From an uncultured Clostridia bacterium (GTDB taxonomy: Bacteria; Bacillota; Clostridia; Christensenellales; UBA1242), in NCBI GenBank assembly GCA_934749845.1, contig CAKVHQ010000004.1:49175-113174 (forward strand): DNA of 64,000 nt, written 5' to 3'. Each line of letters starts with the position of its first letter. Within the stretch, counting starts at the first letter, position 1. The notes beneath the pieces were generated by a model. That model made no database searches. It had not been told where the DNA came from and saw nothing but the letters and a program-made list of their open reading frames with translations. A program made the translations under genes and the position numbers. Positions 36,501-44,426 of this stretch are shown here, one piece after another.

Positions 36501-38886
36501 TTTTTGCACCACTTTGTTTTTCACTCCAATCTAGAGCAAACGAACCAGACAACACATTACGAGTGGAGTCTTCGTAAGTTATTTGGTTTGACTCGTTGTT
36601 TAATGACAAAACTTCATAAGTTTTTAAATTGCTAATAGGTGTTGTGTCTATATTAAAACGATATTTAACAACGGTATTTTTGCCCGGACCATAATTGATA
36701 ATTACTTGATATAAACCGTTAAATTCTTTATTTATTTTTATTTTTTCTGTGCCTTCGTTAGTGTAAGTAATTCCTTGGCTAGTTACATTTGCTTTGTTGT
36801 CGTTGTAAACTTCAATCCAACTATCGTTTTGATTGTCAAATAAATGTTTCAAAACTCTAACTCTTGGTGCAATATCAAAAACTGTGTTTGCACTCCAAGA
36901 AACGTCAACAGACTTATTTGTATAGCCATTTGAATTAACATCAGTTGAATCTGCTTTAACTTCAATGTTTGGCTCGCTGTTGTTTATGCTGAACGAAAAG
37001 AATTGATAGTGAGCAGTGGTTGGAGCATCTGTGTCTAGTTCAATTTTGCCTGACTCTAAAGTTTTTAATTTTTTATAGTTAGTGAAGTTGTACTCAATAA
37101 ACACTTGGTAGTAGCCGTCTTTTGTAAATCTTGTGTCGTTGGTAATGTTTTTAAATAGTGTAGGTAAAAACTTTTGGTTTTCTTTCTCTTTTTTCTGGTC
37201 ATCAGTCAATGTAATATATTTTTTAAAAGCTTCAATGCTATTCCAATATTTGTAGTAGCTTTTTGTTTTATTATTTTTGGTTGTCATAGCACCGTAATAT
37301 TTAATAGTTACAGGTGCTTGATTGGTTGAACAGATTTCAAAATTATCAATGTTCATGTCGTTTTTGTTTAAATCTGCTTCATTTTCTTTAAAACTATCTT
37401 TGTTATTTTTAAAACTAAAGTCTGTTATAAGTTCATCGCCATGTCTAAATTCCTTGTCGTTTGAAACAGTGGAGTTAGAATAGTCGCTGTGGAAAAGTTG
37501 GTAGCCGTACACATACATTTTGCTGTCGCCAAGTCTGTTCCAATTTTCTCTCTTAACAAAAGTTGCTTCATCGTAGGTGGTGCTATTTAAAGAATTGATT
37601 AAGTATGTTGATGTGAAAGAGTTTGTTCTTTCGTTATATTGTTTGTTTTCAACAACATAGTTGAACATATAATCGTATTCGCCAATATCAGTAAATTTAA
37701 CTGTTGCGATGTAATGTCCATCCTTTTTCTCAACAACAATATCATTAATCAAGTTTTCGCCGTTGTTAACAAACGAGTAGGTTAACATGTTTCCATCAGT
37801 TATAACTTTTGCGGAATATGTAACATCGTCTTTAATTAAAGATAACACAGGCTCGCCATTTTTAAAGCCTTCAAACAAAACTTGATAGTTAGAATATATG
37901 CCGTAAAGAGCATGACGATATTTGATGTTATATTTTGTTATGTCGTAACTTATTTGTGGAAATAAAACTTTTTTATTGTTAGTTACATTTTCTGCAAAAT
38001 AGTCGGTGGTTGAATTGTTATTGTAGTTAAAGTAGTTGTATTCAACGCCGTCATTTTTTTCGGTGGAAGTGCTAAAATAACTTCTATCTATTTTTTCGGT
38101 GTTAAATAATCTTGGCTCAACTTTAATTGAATTAGTTTTATCAATGGTTGTAGAGTCATTTGTTACCTTGATAACGCTTTGATATGTTTCTGCGTTAAAT
38201 GCGTAAAATTCAACTGTTTGAGTTAAACCTGTTTCAACAGTGTTTCCTTCTTTTGTTGAAAAGTTAAAAATAAATTTATAGTGACCTTCTGTGTCGCTTA
38301 CTTCTGTTCCGTCTTTATATTTTAATGGGTTTTTGCTGTTTGTGTCTAAATCTAAAATTTGGAAAAAGTAACGATTAGAACTTGAATTGCTTTCATTTAT
38401 CGTTTCGTTAGTTAAAAGTTGTTTGCCATTTAAAAATGCGTTAACATTAAGTTGTATGTATTGTTTTCCAGTCAAAGTTTTACCTAGAGTTAAATTACCC
38501 TCGCTGTCATACTTAAGAGAATCCACGTTGAATGTAACAAGCATAATCTCTTTCTCGGTGTTTTCGCTGTTTGTGTTCAAAAGCAAAAGTTCATCGTAGG
38601 TGAGAGGATTGTTCTCGCTGTCACTTGTTTGAACTGCGTTTTCTTTAAGCAAAACAATATCTTTTTCGTTTGTTGCGAATTTATATATGTTTTTATTGTC
38701 AGCAGTACCTTTTGTTGCTTTAACTTTGCTTACCACAACAGGCTTTTCAATGGTTTCGCCGGCAGCATAAACACCTGTGCCTTTTTTGTTTAGAGCAAAG
38801 AAAAATATTCCGCTAAAAGCAGAAATAAGAACGCCCAAACTTAAAAATAATGTGATTAGAATTTTAGATTTAGAACTTGTTTTCAT
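30562..38886 (-). CDS. Giant membrane-anchored surface protein (2774 residues)
   Basis: The protein opens with a signal/anchor segment (about 9-31) and a likely cleavage region GVYAAGE near 42. About 2700 residues of Asn/Lys/Thr/Ser-rich, beta-strand-like sequence follow. Recurring phrases such as GYYQVFIEYN, GYYQITLSDK, GIYQFTFRDVAGN and GYYRITVNARY resemble bacterial Ig-like modules. It closes with a transmembrane helix (IIVIIISVIAVVAVVIIFI) and a KLRKNMKVK tail. No LPXTG, no catalytic motif seen. It is probably an adhesin or stalk on the cell surface. A TAGGAG ribosome site precedes the start. It neighbours the secretion-like locus and is transcribed in the same direction as virD4. Confidence 0.85.
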   Translation of the reverse strand: MKTSSKSKILITLFLSLGVLISAFSGIFFFALNKKGTGVYAAGETIEKPVVVSKVKATKGTADNKNIYKFATNEKDIVLLKENAVQTSDSENNPLTYDELLLLNTNSENTEKEIMLVTFNVDSLKYDSEGNLTLGKTLTGKQYIQLNVNAFLNGKQLLTNETINESNSSSNRYFFQILDLDTNSKNPLKYKDGTEVSDTEGHYKFIFNFSTKEGNTVETGLTQTVEFYAFNAETYQSVIKVTNDSTTIDKTNSIKVEPRLFNTEKIDRSYFSTSTEKNDGVEYNYFNYNNNSTTDYFAENVTNNKKVLFPQISYDITKYNIKYRHALYGIYSNYQVLFEGFKNGEPVLSLIKDDVTYSAKVITDGNMLTYSFVNNGENLINDIVVEKKDGHYIATVKFTDIGEYDYMFNYVVENKQYNERTNSFTSTYLINSLNSTTYDEATFVKRENWNRLGDSKMYVYGYQLFHSDYSNSTVSNDKEFRHGDELITDFSFKNNKDSFKENEADLNKNDMNIDNFEICSTNQAPVTIKYYGAMTTKNNKTKSYYKYWNSIEAFKKYITLTDDQKKEKENQKFLPTLFKNITNDTRFTKDGYYQVFIEYNFTNYKKLKTLESGKIELDTDAPTTAHYQFFSFSINNSEPNIEVKADSTDVNSNGYTNKSVDVSWSANTVFDIAPRVRVLKHLFDNQNDSWIEVYNDNKANVTSQGITYTNEGTEKIKINKEFNGLYQVIINYGPGKNTVVKYRFNIDTTPISNLKTYEVLSLNNESNQITYEDSTRNVLSGSFALDWSEKQSGAKISATYNFIPLEESVNNTDDDNISLLNEFLNSSKNTTVINKDLTDKISGKTINLENGYTLKTINENLPYSKAVITTKTEKDITTSTLNNIESLKTSAGFYLFTITDEAGNQSYKTIFVDNTKALVYKFIEEENGFTSMVDQNNIASRNSIVVWGNNKKITIDESIQENLYKFINNNAKESDNYLLDKTITTDPEGNVTSTTLNSLLVKIDEAVIQDDSSTVNKRYTNTITTSKSYQDFYIKYTKNQNDELDNATDKQVVIDKYWNYGEHIHNITFFDQSLISLVKDEIKNNTENVNDIYNQVNNTTQNVKIEMNSDNSMLMFYLTDSAGKYNRVLDSGISNYNKLYFEWLPNLDTDYEVSSIKYYFFPLAFEDGDNYPYSSTPQLVEEIDLTSTTASTVNASKIMSGAINTQSGAQSIEGMYLVKREYKNPIESSSIDNKSGDYSPRYYLFFVDRNKVISYTSSLQLLGEKIGFNIGYDRDNYQIKFSGSDFLMDSSAKNLKFTTSKLPVEFIEEVQNLNKFDSLNKEIEPKSNNIKLDNIETNYNISKTILNSFKLNSAKIEYKASEQNKYAVATDEDTINFRKNGYYQITLSDKTHTRDNNLNDYVFTFKIDVESPRAQVAKYELNGDVLEVVTYDEEEQNISTNKQNMLVVWNKPINNTGYDAEIDTKNFKIDITTENGKSVSLTVRNGKLSASGTTLPTQSNITVHDISTDQLKEQSNFYNPTWDYYIDFADILAILPSEFSSQSAKFAITLQYIGEESDYSGLTNELPNKFFYTIKNVVFDFKKPEYNISRLLLSDAYLANYYSDLDENTSLLSKFYDLNSEINYENYAFTVDKNFTLDYATVNSSSIWSDKNMDTYKMFMRRYDKYNDEKREDQQSLTPDDPRCNDSIYAATRLKFDENYKLNGSQVYTNISNYYWDNNEHKDYNLGYIINELFDNNYDCFYEIIEVDYAGNYRIYTIYVKSNDISINDGDSSASFELSEEGSTPTQRDATFKNIQRYTVSNQNSNQIELVDASTINYDSYSYIKMYSCNYNLKEISPSKQYITVKVEDINGKTTNVLTLSPNGDKQAFIDDLNELYSAYNKASGNIYYITFISSMGEILKIEHRKPSEAYPNYSITRGDTGFTVTFTVSINDVNSSSYFTNFNAYRAENGTMIETSLDTDSNGKTIVKNIEEYLTNNNLTTATFSYTFKMQGSSGSEYYLIFEDNFDRELKLREIVGVEDNDDKIVFNSPSQNLLTVTAYDSADITKPIDLIYSNNSAFFKFQNVLYTPKLYKMTMEKIGDKYILKKTDDSEVQLDNDLFVKDINGIWTYPLNWIEGEENIIYKVEFVSTQGSIFYYVGYHNSISEIYVIKPADSQSGNLKILVKDQDVNVFDREVYINISDEDSLFPVVVTATRTYLDQNGEVTLEDLGVISNNQTLSKLGSYTFTAQNILGTKITFFVKLEEKISRNYWVAHYINGIDNGALVPVSQDRNNQYEYGKNVNNPIKYFTIYEFEVKTDTANNYRFELIKEPEETKFNQMTVASTYSYKIYQRVVQDGETVENDVTYITVTKVVANNNFLKNYDNQLLINDIPRTASVVTITQDEENKSKSAILSVEKTFNIIAGNDIIMTITYNSQFLREVNLSTATTADLTFEDSGIYQFTFRDVAGNRQVFDRNNQYFQMALINDVIFTINGSPAVNNSVFNENVVLALQNLDKFTGSITVISKLNGKQIVVKSINNSYTYTDFGFYEITLSGEVKKGSGEEKTNVTTVFKFRIVNINEAMATFEYIGLNNYEITKIEKLNNKTDEQGIDITDSIRNELNVYNLNNIALSSLENGLGGAGYYRITVNARYSINKPEQSFTFDVWLNNDFDVLIKCSIKFGSSTTKSINLTLNKKQIYNKVGDCVIYFNDTEWLVINEETALENLTEVFTITQNGTFNVRLVTKSGNTLESFVITKKEPLNAIAIIVIIISVIAVVAVVIIFIKLRKNMKVK

Positions 38887-38933
38887 AACTTTCTCCTAAT
38901 GTTGCATTAAAACAATGCTTAAAATACATTTAT

Positions 38934-38963
38934 ATTTTAACACACATAAAGATTGTTATTCAA
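38934..38963 (-). promoter_or_regulatory. Promoter of the giant surface protein gene
   Basis: Minus strand: -35 TTGAAT (38958-38963), 18-base spacer, extended -10 TGTGTTAAAAT with hexamer at 38934-38939. The leader is about 40 nucleotides. Confidence 0.68.
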
Positions 38964-39129
38964 ATAAATAATATATAAATTTATATATTATACTTAAATT
39001 ATTGCACATATTTGCAAATGAGAATTAATATCAATAAAAACATAATTTTGTTAATAAAATTATTTTTCACTTTATTATTTTTTTAAGCGAATATACGGCA
39101 TTTTTAGCGAGTTAATGATAGTTAGTATC

Positions 39130-39160
39130 AAAAAAAAGAAGTGAAATTTATCACTTCTTT
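39130..39160 (-). terminator. Terminator after virD4
   Basis: On the minus strand AAGAAGTGA pairs with TCACTTCTT, followed by a run of Ts. Confidence 0.88.
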
Positions 39161-39165
39161 ATAGT

Positions 39166-41205
39166 TTATTTCCTTTTAAACTTTGAAAAATCAAAATCAT
39201 CGTCATCATCGTCTTCTTCTTTCAAAACTTTTGCGTTTCTTTCCCTGATATCATAGTACACTGCTTCTTGGTCTAGGTATCTGCTTGGCTTGTACATAAC
39301 AGGTGGACGCTCGAAGTTGTATTGTGGGTTTTGATACGAAGGAGTGAACACTGTTTTTGCGGCGAAATCTCCAAACATGCTAACAACAACTGTTCCTTTT
39401 GGAAGGTGGTCAAGTTCGTCTGGGCTGATTAGTGGGCGTTGTTGATATTGTGAACTTTCGCTAGTGCTGGAAGAATTTGATTTTCCAGTTGTGCTATCTG
39501 TGCTTGTGCTTTTGTTTTTGCTTGTAATTTGAATTTGAATGTTACCACAGTTTTTACTAAAATCTTCACGGGTTTTTGCGTCTTTAGTTCCAATAAAAAT
39601 GTGAATGTTACAGTTGTTTCTAATTGTTGCAGCGTCTTGCTCGCCGTAGATTGAAGCAAGTTGTGTGTAGTCTTGAAGAACAAGCATAAGGAAAATTTTT
39701 CTGCTTCGTCCTGCGGTAATAAAACTTTTCATTTTTTCAAATTTTGGCAAGTTACCAAACTCGTCTAGCAAGAAATAGACATTTCTTGGAAGTTCTGGCT
39801 CTTTGCCAGTTTCTTTTGCGTATCTGTTTGCTCGCTCAATTAACGATTTGTATAGTTGTGAAATGTAAATGTTAGCAATTTGATGTCTTGTGTTTTTCTC
39901 GTCGGGAATGATAATAAATAGTGCGGTTGGTTTGTCTGCAAACTGGTCGAACTTAATGTCCGTGCCACTTGTTAAGTAGCAAACACCGGTATCGGCAAAC
40001 ACATTTAACGAACTGGTTACATGACCCATATAACCTTTGCTGGTTGCACCTGCGTTGTTAACAACTGTTCCTGCAAGGTCGTATGTTGGGCTGGTTTTTG
40101 GTCTGCCTTGGAAATATTTTCTCAATGTCACAAAATTGTCGTTGCCTTCATCTCTAATGCCAGCCATTTTATAAATGTTGTAAAAATTAAATTTATCTTT
40201 TGTTACGCCAAGTTCTGGGTTCAAACTGTCTTCAAGCAAACCAATCATAAGCGCTCTAATAAAACCTTGAGCACCTCTTGGCCAACTTGGGTCGTTACCT
40301 TGAATTGGGCAAAGAATTTCAGCGATGTCTTGAATATCCTCGTATGCTATGTTAATAAGTTTATCTTTCATAGCAGCGATATCTTTTTTTAATGTATCTA
40401 AATTGTCGTAAGCCACCCCGTCAAATTCGTACCAAAATTTTGAATAGTCGGCGTTAGGAATTGTTAAAAGTTTAAGTTCCTTTGGATTTCCTTCGTGCTT
40501 TTTAACTTCTTCGGTTAGGTGATGAGCACGCTGGAATGCGTCAAACGCTCTTTCAATAGGATTCCATCTTGCACTTTTGTCTGGCTCACGAAGGTCAACA
40601 ACTTGCACATCGTAGCCCGATTTTTGAAGTTTTATTGCGTTGTGACTATATAGTTCGCCTTTTGGGTCGGAAATAACCATGCTAGGCTTGCTTTTTGTTT
40701 CGGATAAAATTTGAATAGTTGGGTCAACAAGCATGGTCGTTTTACCAGAACCAGTTGTTCCAATAACAATGGTGTGGATAGGATTATGCATGTTAATTTC
40801 TGTTTTGCCATGAGTGTATTCTGCACGAATAGGTATTCCGTCTTTGTTTTGGTTTTTCAGGTTGCTGTATGTGTTAAACATAAATTTAGGATTCGTTTTT
40901 AGTTCCTGTAATGTTACCCATTGAGTGCTGTAATATTGGTCAATGTTTCTGCCTTTGTTGTCGGTAACAACATTTCCACCTGATTTTTTTGTTGAGCCAG
41001 AATCAAGTTTGTTAAGCGACATAATTCCAGCCACTAACACAACCCCAGCCATAATTCCCAGTGTTGAACCCCTAAAAATGTATGATGGGTCAAACACAAA
41101 TTGGGCGTTTTTTTCAACTATAAAACAAGTTACTAAATATCCACCAACAAGTCCAACGACCAAAACGAGTAGTAACATTAGTAAAATTTTAGTAGGTTTT
41201 TTCAT
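39166..41205 (-). CDS. VirD4/TraG-type coupling ATPase
   Basis: The 679-residue protein has two N-terminal transmembrane segments (about 7-29 and 48-64), a Walker A GTTGSGKTT (149-157) and a DPKGELY motif. Walker B lies in YFLLDEFGNLPKFEKM, and the TraG-type region AGRSRKIFLMLVLQDYTQL follows it. The C-terminus carries a serine-rich stretch and an acidic EEDDDDDDFDF tail. Coupling proteins bring substrates to a type IV secretion channel. In this window there is no relaxase for it to serve. It is divergent from the other secretion genes across a 354-base control region. A good AAAGGAG ribosome site precedes the start. Confidence 0.92.
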   Translation of the reverse strand: MKKPTKILLMLLLVLVVGLVGGYLVTCFIVEKNAQFVFDPSYIFRGSTLGIMAGVVLVAGIMSLNKLDSGSTKKSGGNVVTDNKGRNIDQYYSTQWVTLQELKTNPKFMFNTYSNLKNQNKDGIPIRAEYTHGKTEINMHNPIHTIVIGTTGSGKTTMLVDPTIQILSETKSKPSMVISDPKGELYSHNAIKLQKSGYDVQVVDLREPDKSARWNPIERAFDAFQRAHHLTEEVKKHEGNPKELKLLTIPNADYSKFWYEFDGVAYDNLDTLKKDIAAMKDKLINIAYEDIQDIAEILCPIQGNDPSWPRGAQGFIRALMIGLLEDSLNPELGVTKDKFNFYNIYKMAGIRDEGNDNFVTLRKYFQGRPKTSPTYDLAGTVVNNAGATSKGYMGHVTSSLNVFADTGVCYLTSGTDIKFDQFADKPTALFIIIPDEKNTRHQIANIYISQLYKSLIERANRYAKETGKEPELPRNVYFLLDEFGNLPKFEKMKSFITAGRSRKIFLMLVLQDYTQLASIYGEQDAATIRNNCNIHIFIGTKDAKTREDFSKNCGNIQIQITSKNKSTSTDSTTGKSNSSSTSESSQYQQRPLISPDELDHLPKGTVVVSMFGDFAAKTVFTPSYQNPQYNFERPPVMYKPSRYLDQEAVYYDIRERNAKVLKEEDDDDDDFDFSKFKRK

Positions 41206-41559
41206 GCTGTCTCCTTTGCTATTTATGCAATATTTAATAATAAAATTATGTTAACATAATTAAGATTAAAACACAAACAAAAAAATGGCTTCAAAAAAAT
41301 GTGCTAGAATATATATTTTCAAATTTAATCTTTTTTAAACAAATTTTAAGCCGTTTTTGCTTAAAAAGTAGCATTTAATGAGATTTTGTATCAATAAATT
41401 GTAAGCAACTATTTTTATTTAAATTTTGGCTGTTTTAAATTTGAACTTAAAAATATTTGAAAAAAATTTAATTTGTGATAGAATAGTGCTGTAAAAAATA
41501 TTTAAAATACTATTGTACTTTTTTTATATTTGTGATATTATAAACGCAGGAGAACATTT
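41206..41559. promoter_or_regulatory. Divergent control region of the secretion-like locus
   Basis: Non-coding, very AT-rich. It contains an 18-base perfect palindrome AATTATGTTAACATAATT (41244-41261). A hairpin TTTTAAGC (41344-41351) with GCTTAAAA (41359-41366) follows. Three plus-strand extended -10 elements are visible: TGTGCTAGAAT (hexamer 41305-41310), TGTGATAGAAT (41479-41484, with TTGAAA at 41457) and TGTGATATTAT (41536-41541, with TTGTAC at 41513). The promoter for virD4 on the minus strand is not clear. Confidence 0.6.
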
Positions 41560-41841
41560 ATGAATAGATTGTTATTAGATTTATCGTTTCTTGAACCTAT
41601 TGTTGACGCACTTAATGTTATAACCATTCCGGTTGTTGCTTTGCTTGCAACTGCTGGCACGATATATTCAATAATTTTGGCGGTGAACATGGCAAAAGCG
41701 GATAGTGCTGAAAAACGCCAAGCCGCAAAAAAACGAATTGTTGGCGTGCTTATAACCATGGCTAGCGTAATTGTGCTTTTGTTCTTGTTGAGATTTATCT
41801 TGGCTAATTTGGACACCTGGATAAACGGAACTTCAAAATAA
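41560..41841 (+). CDS. Pilin-like two-helix membrane peptide (VirB2/TrbC-like)
   Basis: The 93-residue peptide has two hydrophobic helices (about 14-40 and 61-82) separated by a basic loop (KADSAEKRQAAKKRIVG). This is the layout of VirB2/TrbC-like pilins and of the small Mbov_0395-type pilin-like proteins that I recall from mycoplasma integrative elements. No clear signal-peptidase site is seen. It is first in the plus-strand arm of the secretion-like locus, with its own GGAG ribosome site and a terminator behind it, so it may be made in excess of the other components, as expected of a pilin. Confidence 0.7.
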   Translation: MNRLLLDLSFLEPIVDALNVITIPVVALLATAGTIYSIILAVNMAKADSAEKRQAAKKRIVGVLITMASVIVLLFLLRFILANLDTWINGTSK

Positions 41842-41844
41842 CTA

Positions 41845-41871
41845 AAAACAGCGAAAATTCGCTGTTTTTTT
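41845..41871 (+). terminator. Terminator after the pilin-like gene
   Basis: Stem AAAACAGCGAA with TTCGCTGTTTT and a T run. Confidence 0.9.
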
Positions 41872-41984
41872 GTGCTTAATGAAACTTATTCTTAATTGAA
41901 CATTTGTGCAAATATTTGACTAAAATTTTTAAAAAAATATTTTTACAGTAAGGCAAAATAATGAGAGATTTTTTTATAAATCTA

Positions 41985-42012
41985 TTGAATTTTTGTTTTT
42001 TTGTGATATACT
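41985..42012 (+). promoter_or_regulatory. Promoter of the 42042 lipoprotein gene
   Basis: -35 TTGAAT (41985-41990), 16-base spacer, extended -10 TGTGATATACT with hexamer at 42007-42012. Confidence 0.72.
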
Positions 42013-42041
42013 AAATATGTAAATATAATATAGGAGGCATT

Positions 42042-44309
42042 ATGCGTAAACATTTCAAAAAAATAATTTGTATGATATCTGTTTTTGTTTTTGCATTTTG
42101 CCCTTTATTGTTTTCTGGGTGCGACACAACAGATGTAGACCCTAGCGGTAACACAACCAAGCCTTCATATAAGGTTAACGACTACCTTTCTGCAATGAAG
42201 GTTGCCTACACCCCAGCACTTAATTCTAGTGCCGACGATGAAATAACATCTTATGCAAACGAAGTTCTTGGCTTAACCGAAATCCTTGCCGTAGACACTT
42301 TGGTAAACTTGCTGGAGAATTATTATGATAATTTAGCTACTGGTGAAACAATAGAGAGAAGTGATTCCTTTGATAGTGATATAGAAATTAAAATTGAGCG
42401 TGCTGAAAACAGTAATATAGATTTAAACAATTCGGTAACAGTTGAGTATTATGATGTCGATGAAGATGGAAATATTGACGAAAATGCCTATTATAATTTT
42501 CAATTTGCAAACATTAAGCAAGAACAAACAGGTTATTCAGCGGTAAACACTTTTAGAGAAACTGTAGTTAAAGGCACTAACACAAGTAATGATCAAGATG
42601 TTAAAACGGAATGGAAATCATTTGATAAATTAGGATTAGAATCTTTTAACGATACTATTTCTAGATTTTTGACCAAATTTTTAGGCAATAAAACAAATGC
42701 TAATACGTTAAATGAAAATTCAGTTGTCTACCAAATGATGTATGCTATTTTAAAAATTTCTAATACTTTTTATAATGTTACAAACGATGGATTTAACGAT
42801 GCTTATAACAAGTTCAAAACCGAATACAATTCAGCGATTGAAAATGGAGAAGCAACAGAAGAAGAATGTAGACAACTTGCAATTACTTCAAAACATAGTG
42901 GCTTAATTTCTGGCAAAAACGGACAACAATCTAGTGAGCAAAGAGCGTTTAAACAATACATATTAGACTATATAATTGGGGATAAAAATGTCACTCATGA
43001 CAATGAATTATTTGAAGTATGGGACAATAATAAAAAAGAATATGTTACGCCAAAAGCTAATGAAAAATATTCAGGAGAGTCTTACTATTATTTTTACAAA
43101 GAAACTAATGACGCTAACAATTACGATTTAAGTAAAATATTAAACAGAATTAATGAAGTGGAATTTCAATTTGCTACTTCTGATATAGAACAATATTCGT
43201 ATGTGGATTTAATTTGGACTATCTATAAAGGAATTGATGGAAATAATGACAACAATACTTTATTGAAGGTAATAAATGACCTAGATTCGAGCCATGAGTT
43301 AGTATTTGATAGTGGAACTAAACTTTGGCAGGACTTTAATAATGATGGAAGAATGGACATCGTTTGGGCAACAGATTCTAATGAAAATATTATTAGGGAT
43401 AACGAGACTAATGCGCCAGTTCCAAAATATCGTGCAACAAGCGGTGAATTCCGTAACTACGACTGGACGGTTGAACAAATTGTTAAAAATGTGTTAAGTA
43501 AAAGTGAAATTATTTATAACGAAGAAACAATAACAGGCTACCCAACAGTTTCAAATGTATTTTCAAGGGACTATGAATATAGTGCAATGGAAATTAGTTC
43601 AAACGACCTTAATGCAAAATACACTTGCTCACTCCCACGAAATGCCTACAAAAGTATTGTAATTTGTGCTAAAGATAGGTCGGACAAGGACATTAAAAAC
43701 AACATTGGCTTTGTTAATATGGTGCTTGAAAGTGCGGAAGGGGTTAGCGTTGATGTGAAAATATACGCTAGATACTACCGCTCGGGTTCGGGCTACGCAA
43801 AATGGGATAGCAAAATTAGCAATGAACTTGACGGAACATTATATCCTTTGGTGGATACATTAAAAATTAACGGACCATATAAGGTTGACCTTGTTGATGG
43901 TCAAATTCAAGATAGTTCGCTAGAAATAAATGTTCAAGAAATGTTTAAAAAAGCAAAGTTTAATGATGTAGAAAACAGTAAAAAGTTTGATTTTACATAT
44001 ACTGACAGTAATAATCAATCCCAAACTAAACAAATTTACGAAATTGAACCTTTTGTTGATGGATATTACAACACAAGCATAAACAAAGCCGTTCATGCAT
44101 CTGTGTTTGGACTAAATGGCAAAACAAATCCAAGATACAATTCCTTCACATTAAGCACTGGAGAAACAATTTATTCATACGATAACAAAAACTTGGATGG
44201 CGAGCAAAGTGAGTATGGATACCTTGAAATTTTGTTTGTACCATCAAACGAAAATGCCTTTACATTTGGACTTTTGGGCTATGTTCCAGAAAATGAATTT
44301 AGCCTATAA
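42042..44309 (+). CDS. Large lipoprotein of the secretion-like locus
   Basis: The 755-residue protein has a lipoprotein signal peptide ending at Cys27 (lipobox LFSGC). The mature part is long, acidic and Asn-rich, predicted soluble on the outer membrane face, and unlike any family I know. It contains a motif-like repeat of DVDEDGNIDE and DFNNDGRMDIVW, which resemble calcium-binding DxDxDG loops. In mycoplasma integrative elements a surface lipoprotein (CDS14) stands upstream of the polytopic protein and the ATPase in the same way; the similarity here is positional only. AGGAGG ribosome site, own promoter. Confidence 0.78.
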   Translation: MRKHFKKIICMISVFVFAFCPLLFSGCDTTDVDPSGNTTKPSYKVNDYLSAMKVAYTPALNSSADDEITSYANEVLGLTEILAVDTLVNLLENYYDNLATGETIERSDSFDSDIEIKIERAENSNIDLNNSVTVEYYDVDEDGNIDENAYYNFQFANIKQEQTGYSAVNTFRETVVKGTNTSNDQDVKTEWKSFDKLGLESFNDTISRFLTKFLGNKTNANTLNENSVVYQMMYAILKISNTFYNVTNDGFNDAYNKFKTEYNSAIENGEATEEECRQLAITSKHSGLISGKNGQQSSEQRAFKQYILDYIIGDKNVTHDNELFEVWDNNKKEYVTPKANEKYSGESYYYFYKETNDANNYDLSKILNRINEVEFQFATSDIEQYSYVDLIWTIYKGIDGNNDNNTLLKVINDLDSSHELVFDSGTKLWQDFNNDGRMDIVWATDSNENIIRDNETNAPVPKYRATSGEFRNYDWTVEQIVKNVLSKSEIIYNEETITGYPTVSNVFSRDYEYSAMEISSNDLNAKYTCSLPRNAYKSIVICAKDRSDKDIKNNIGFVNMVLESAEGVSVDVKIYARYYRSGSGYAKWDSKISNELDGTLYPLVDTLKINGPYKVDLVDGQIQDSSLEINVQEMFKKAKFNDVENSKKFDFTYTDSNNQSQTKQIYEIEPFVDGYYNTSINKAVHASVFGLNGKTNPRYNSFTLSTGETIYSYDNKNLDGEQSEYGYLEILFVPSNENAFTFGLLGYVPENEFSL

Positions 44310-44319
44310 AGGCGGTTCA

Positions 44320-44336
44320 TTTAGTTAAAAACTAAA
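44320..44336. repeat. Inverted repeat sharing its stem with 46867-46887
   Basis: TTTAGTT (44320-44326), AAA loop, AACTAAA (44330-44336). No T run follows, so it is not a standard terminator. The same half-sites recur before the VirB4-like gene. Confidence 0.5.
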
Positions 44337-44386
44337 CAAACTATAAAAAATTTTATAAAACTATGTACTTTTACGAAATAATTTGT

Positions 44387-44392
44387 TACAAT
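44387..44392 (+). promoter_or_regulatory. Candidate -10 for the VirB6-like gene
   Basis: Extended -10 TGTTACAAT with hexamer TACAAT at 44387-44392; the -35 is not convincing. Confidence 0.45.
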
Positions 44393-44426
44393 AAAAATAG
44401 ATAAGATTGAACATTGGAGAAAATTT

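Noticed and set aside
31117..38599. Several open frames on the plus strand opposite the giant gene
   Set aside because: They are antisense shadows of a repetitive, AT-rich coding sequence, lack ribosome sites and resemble no proteins.
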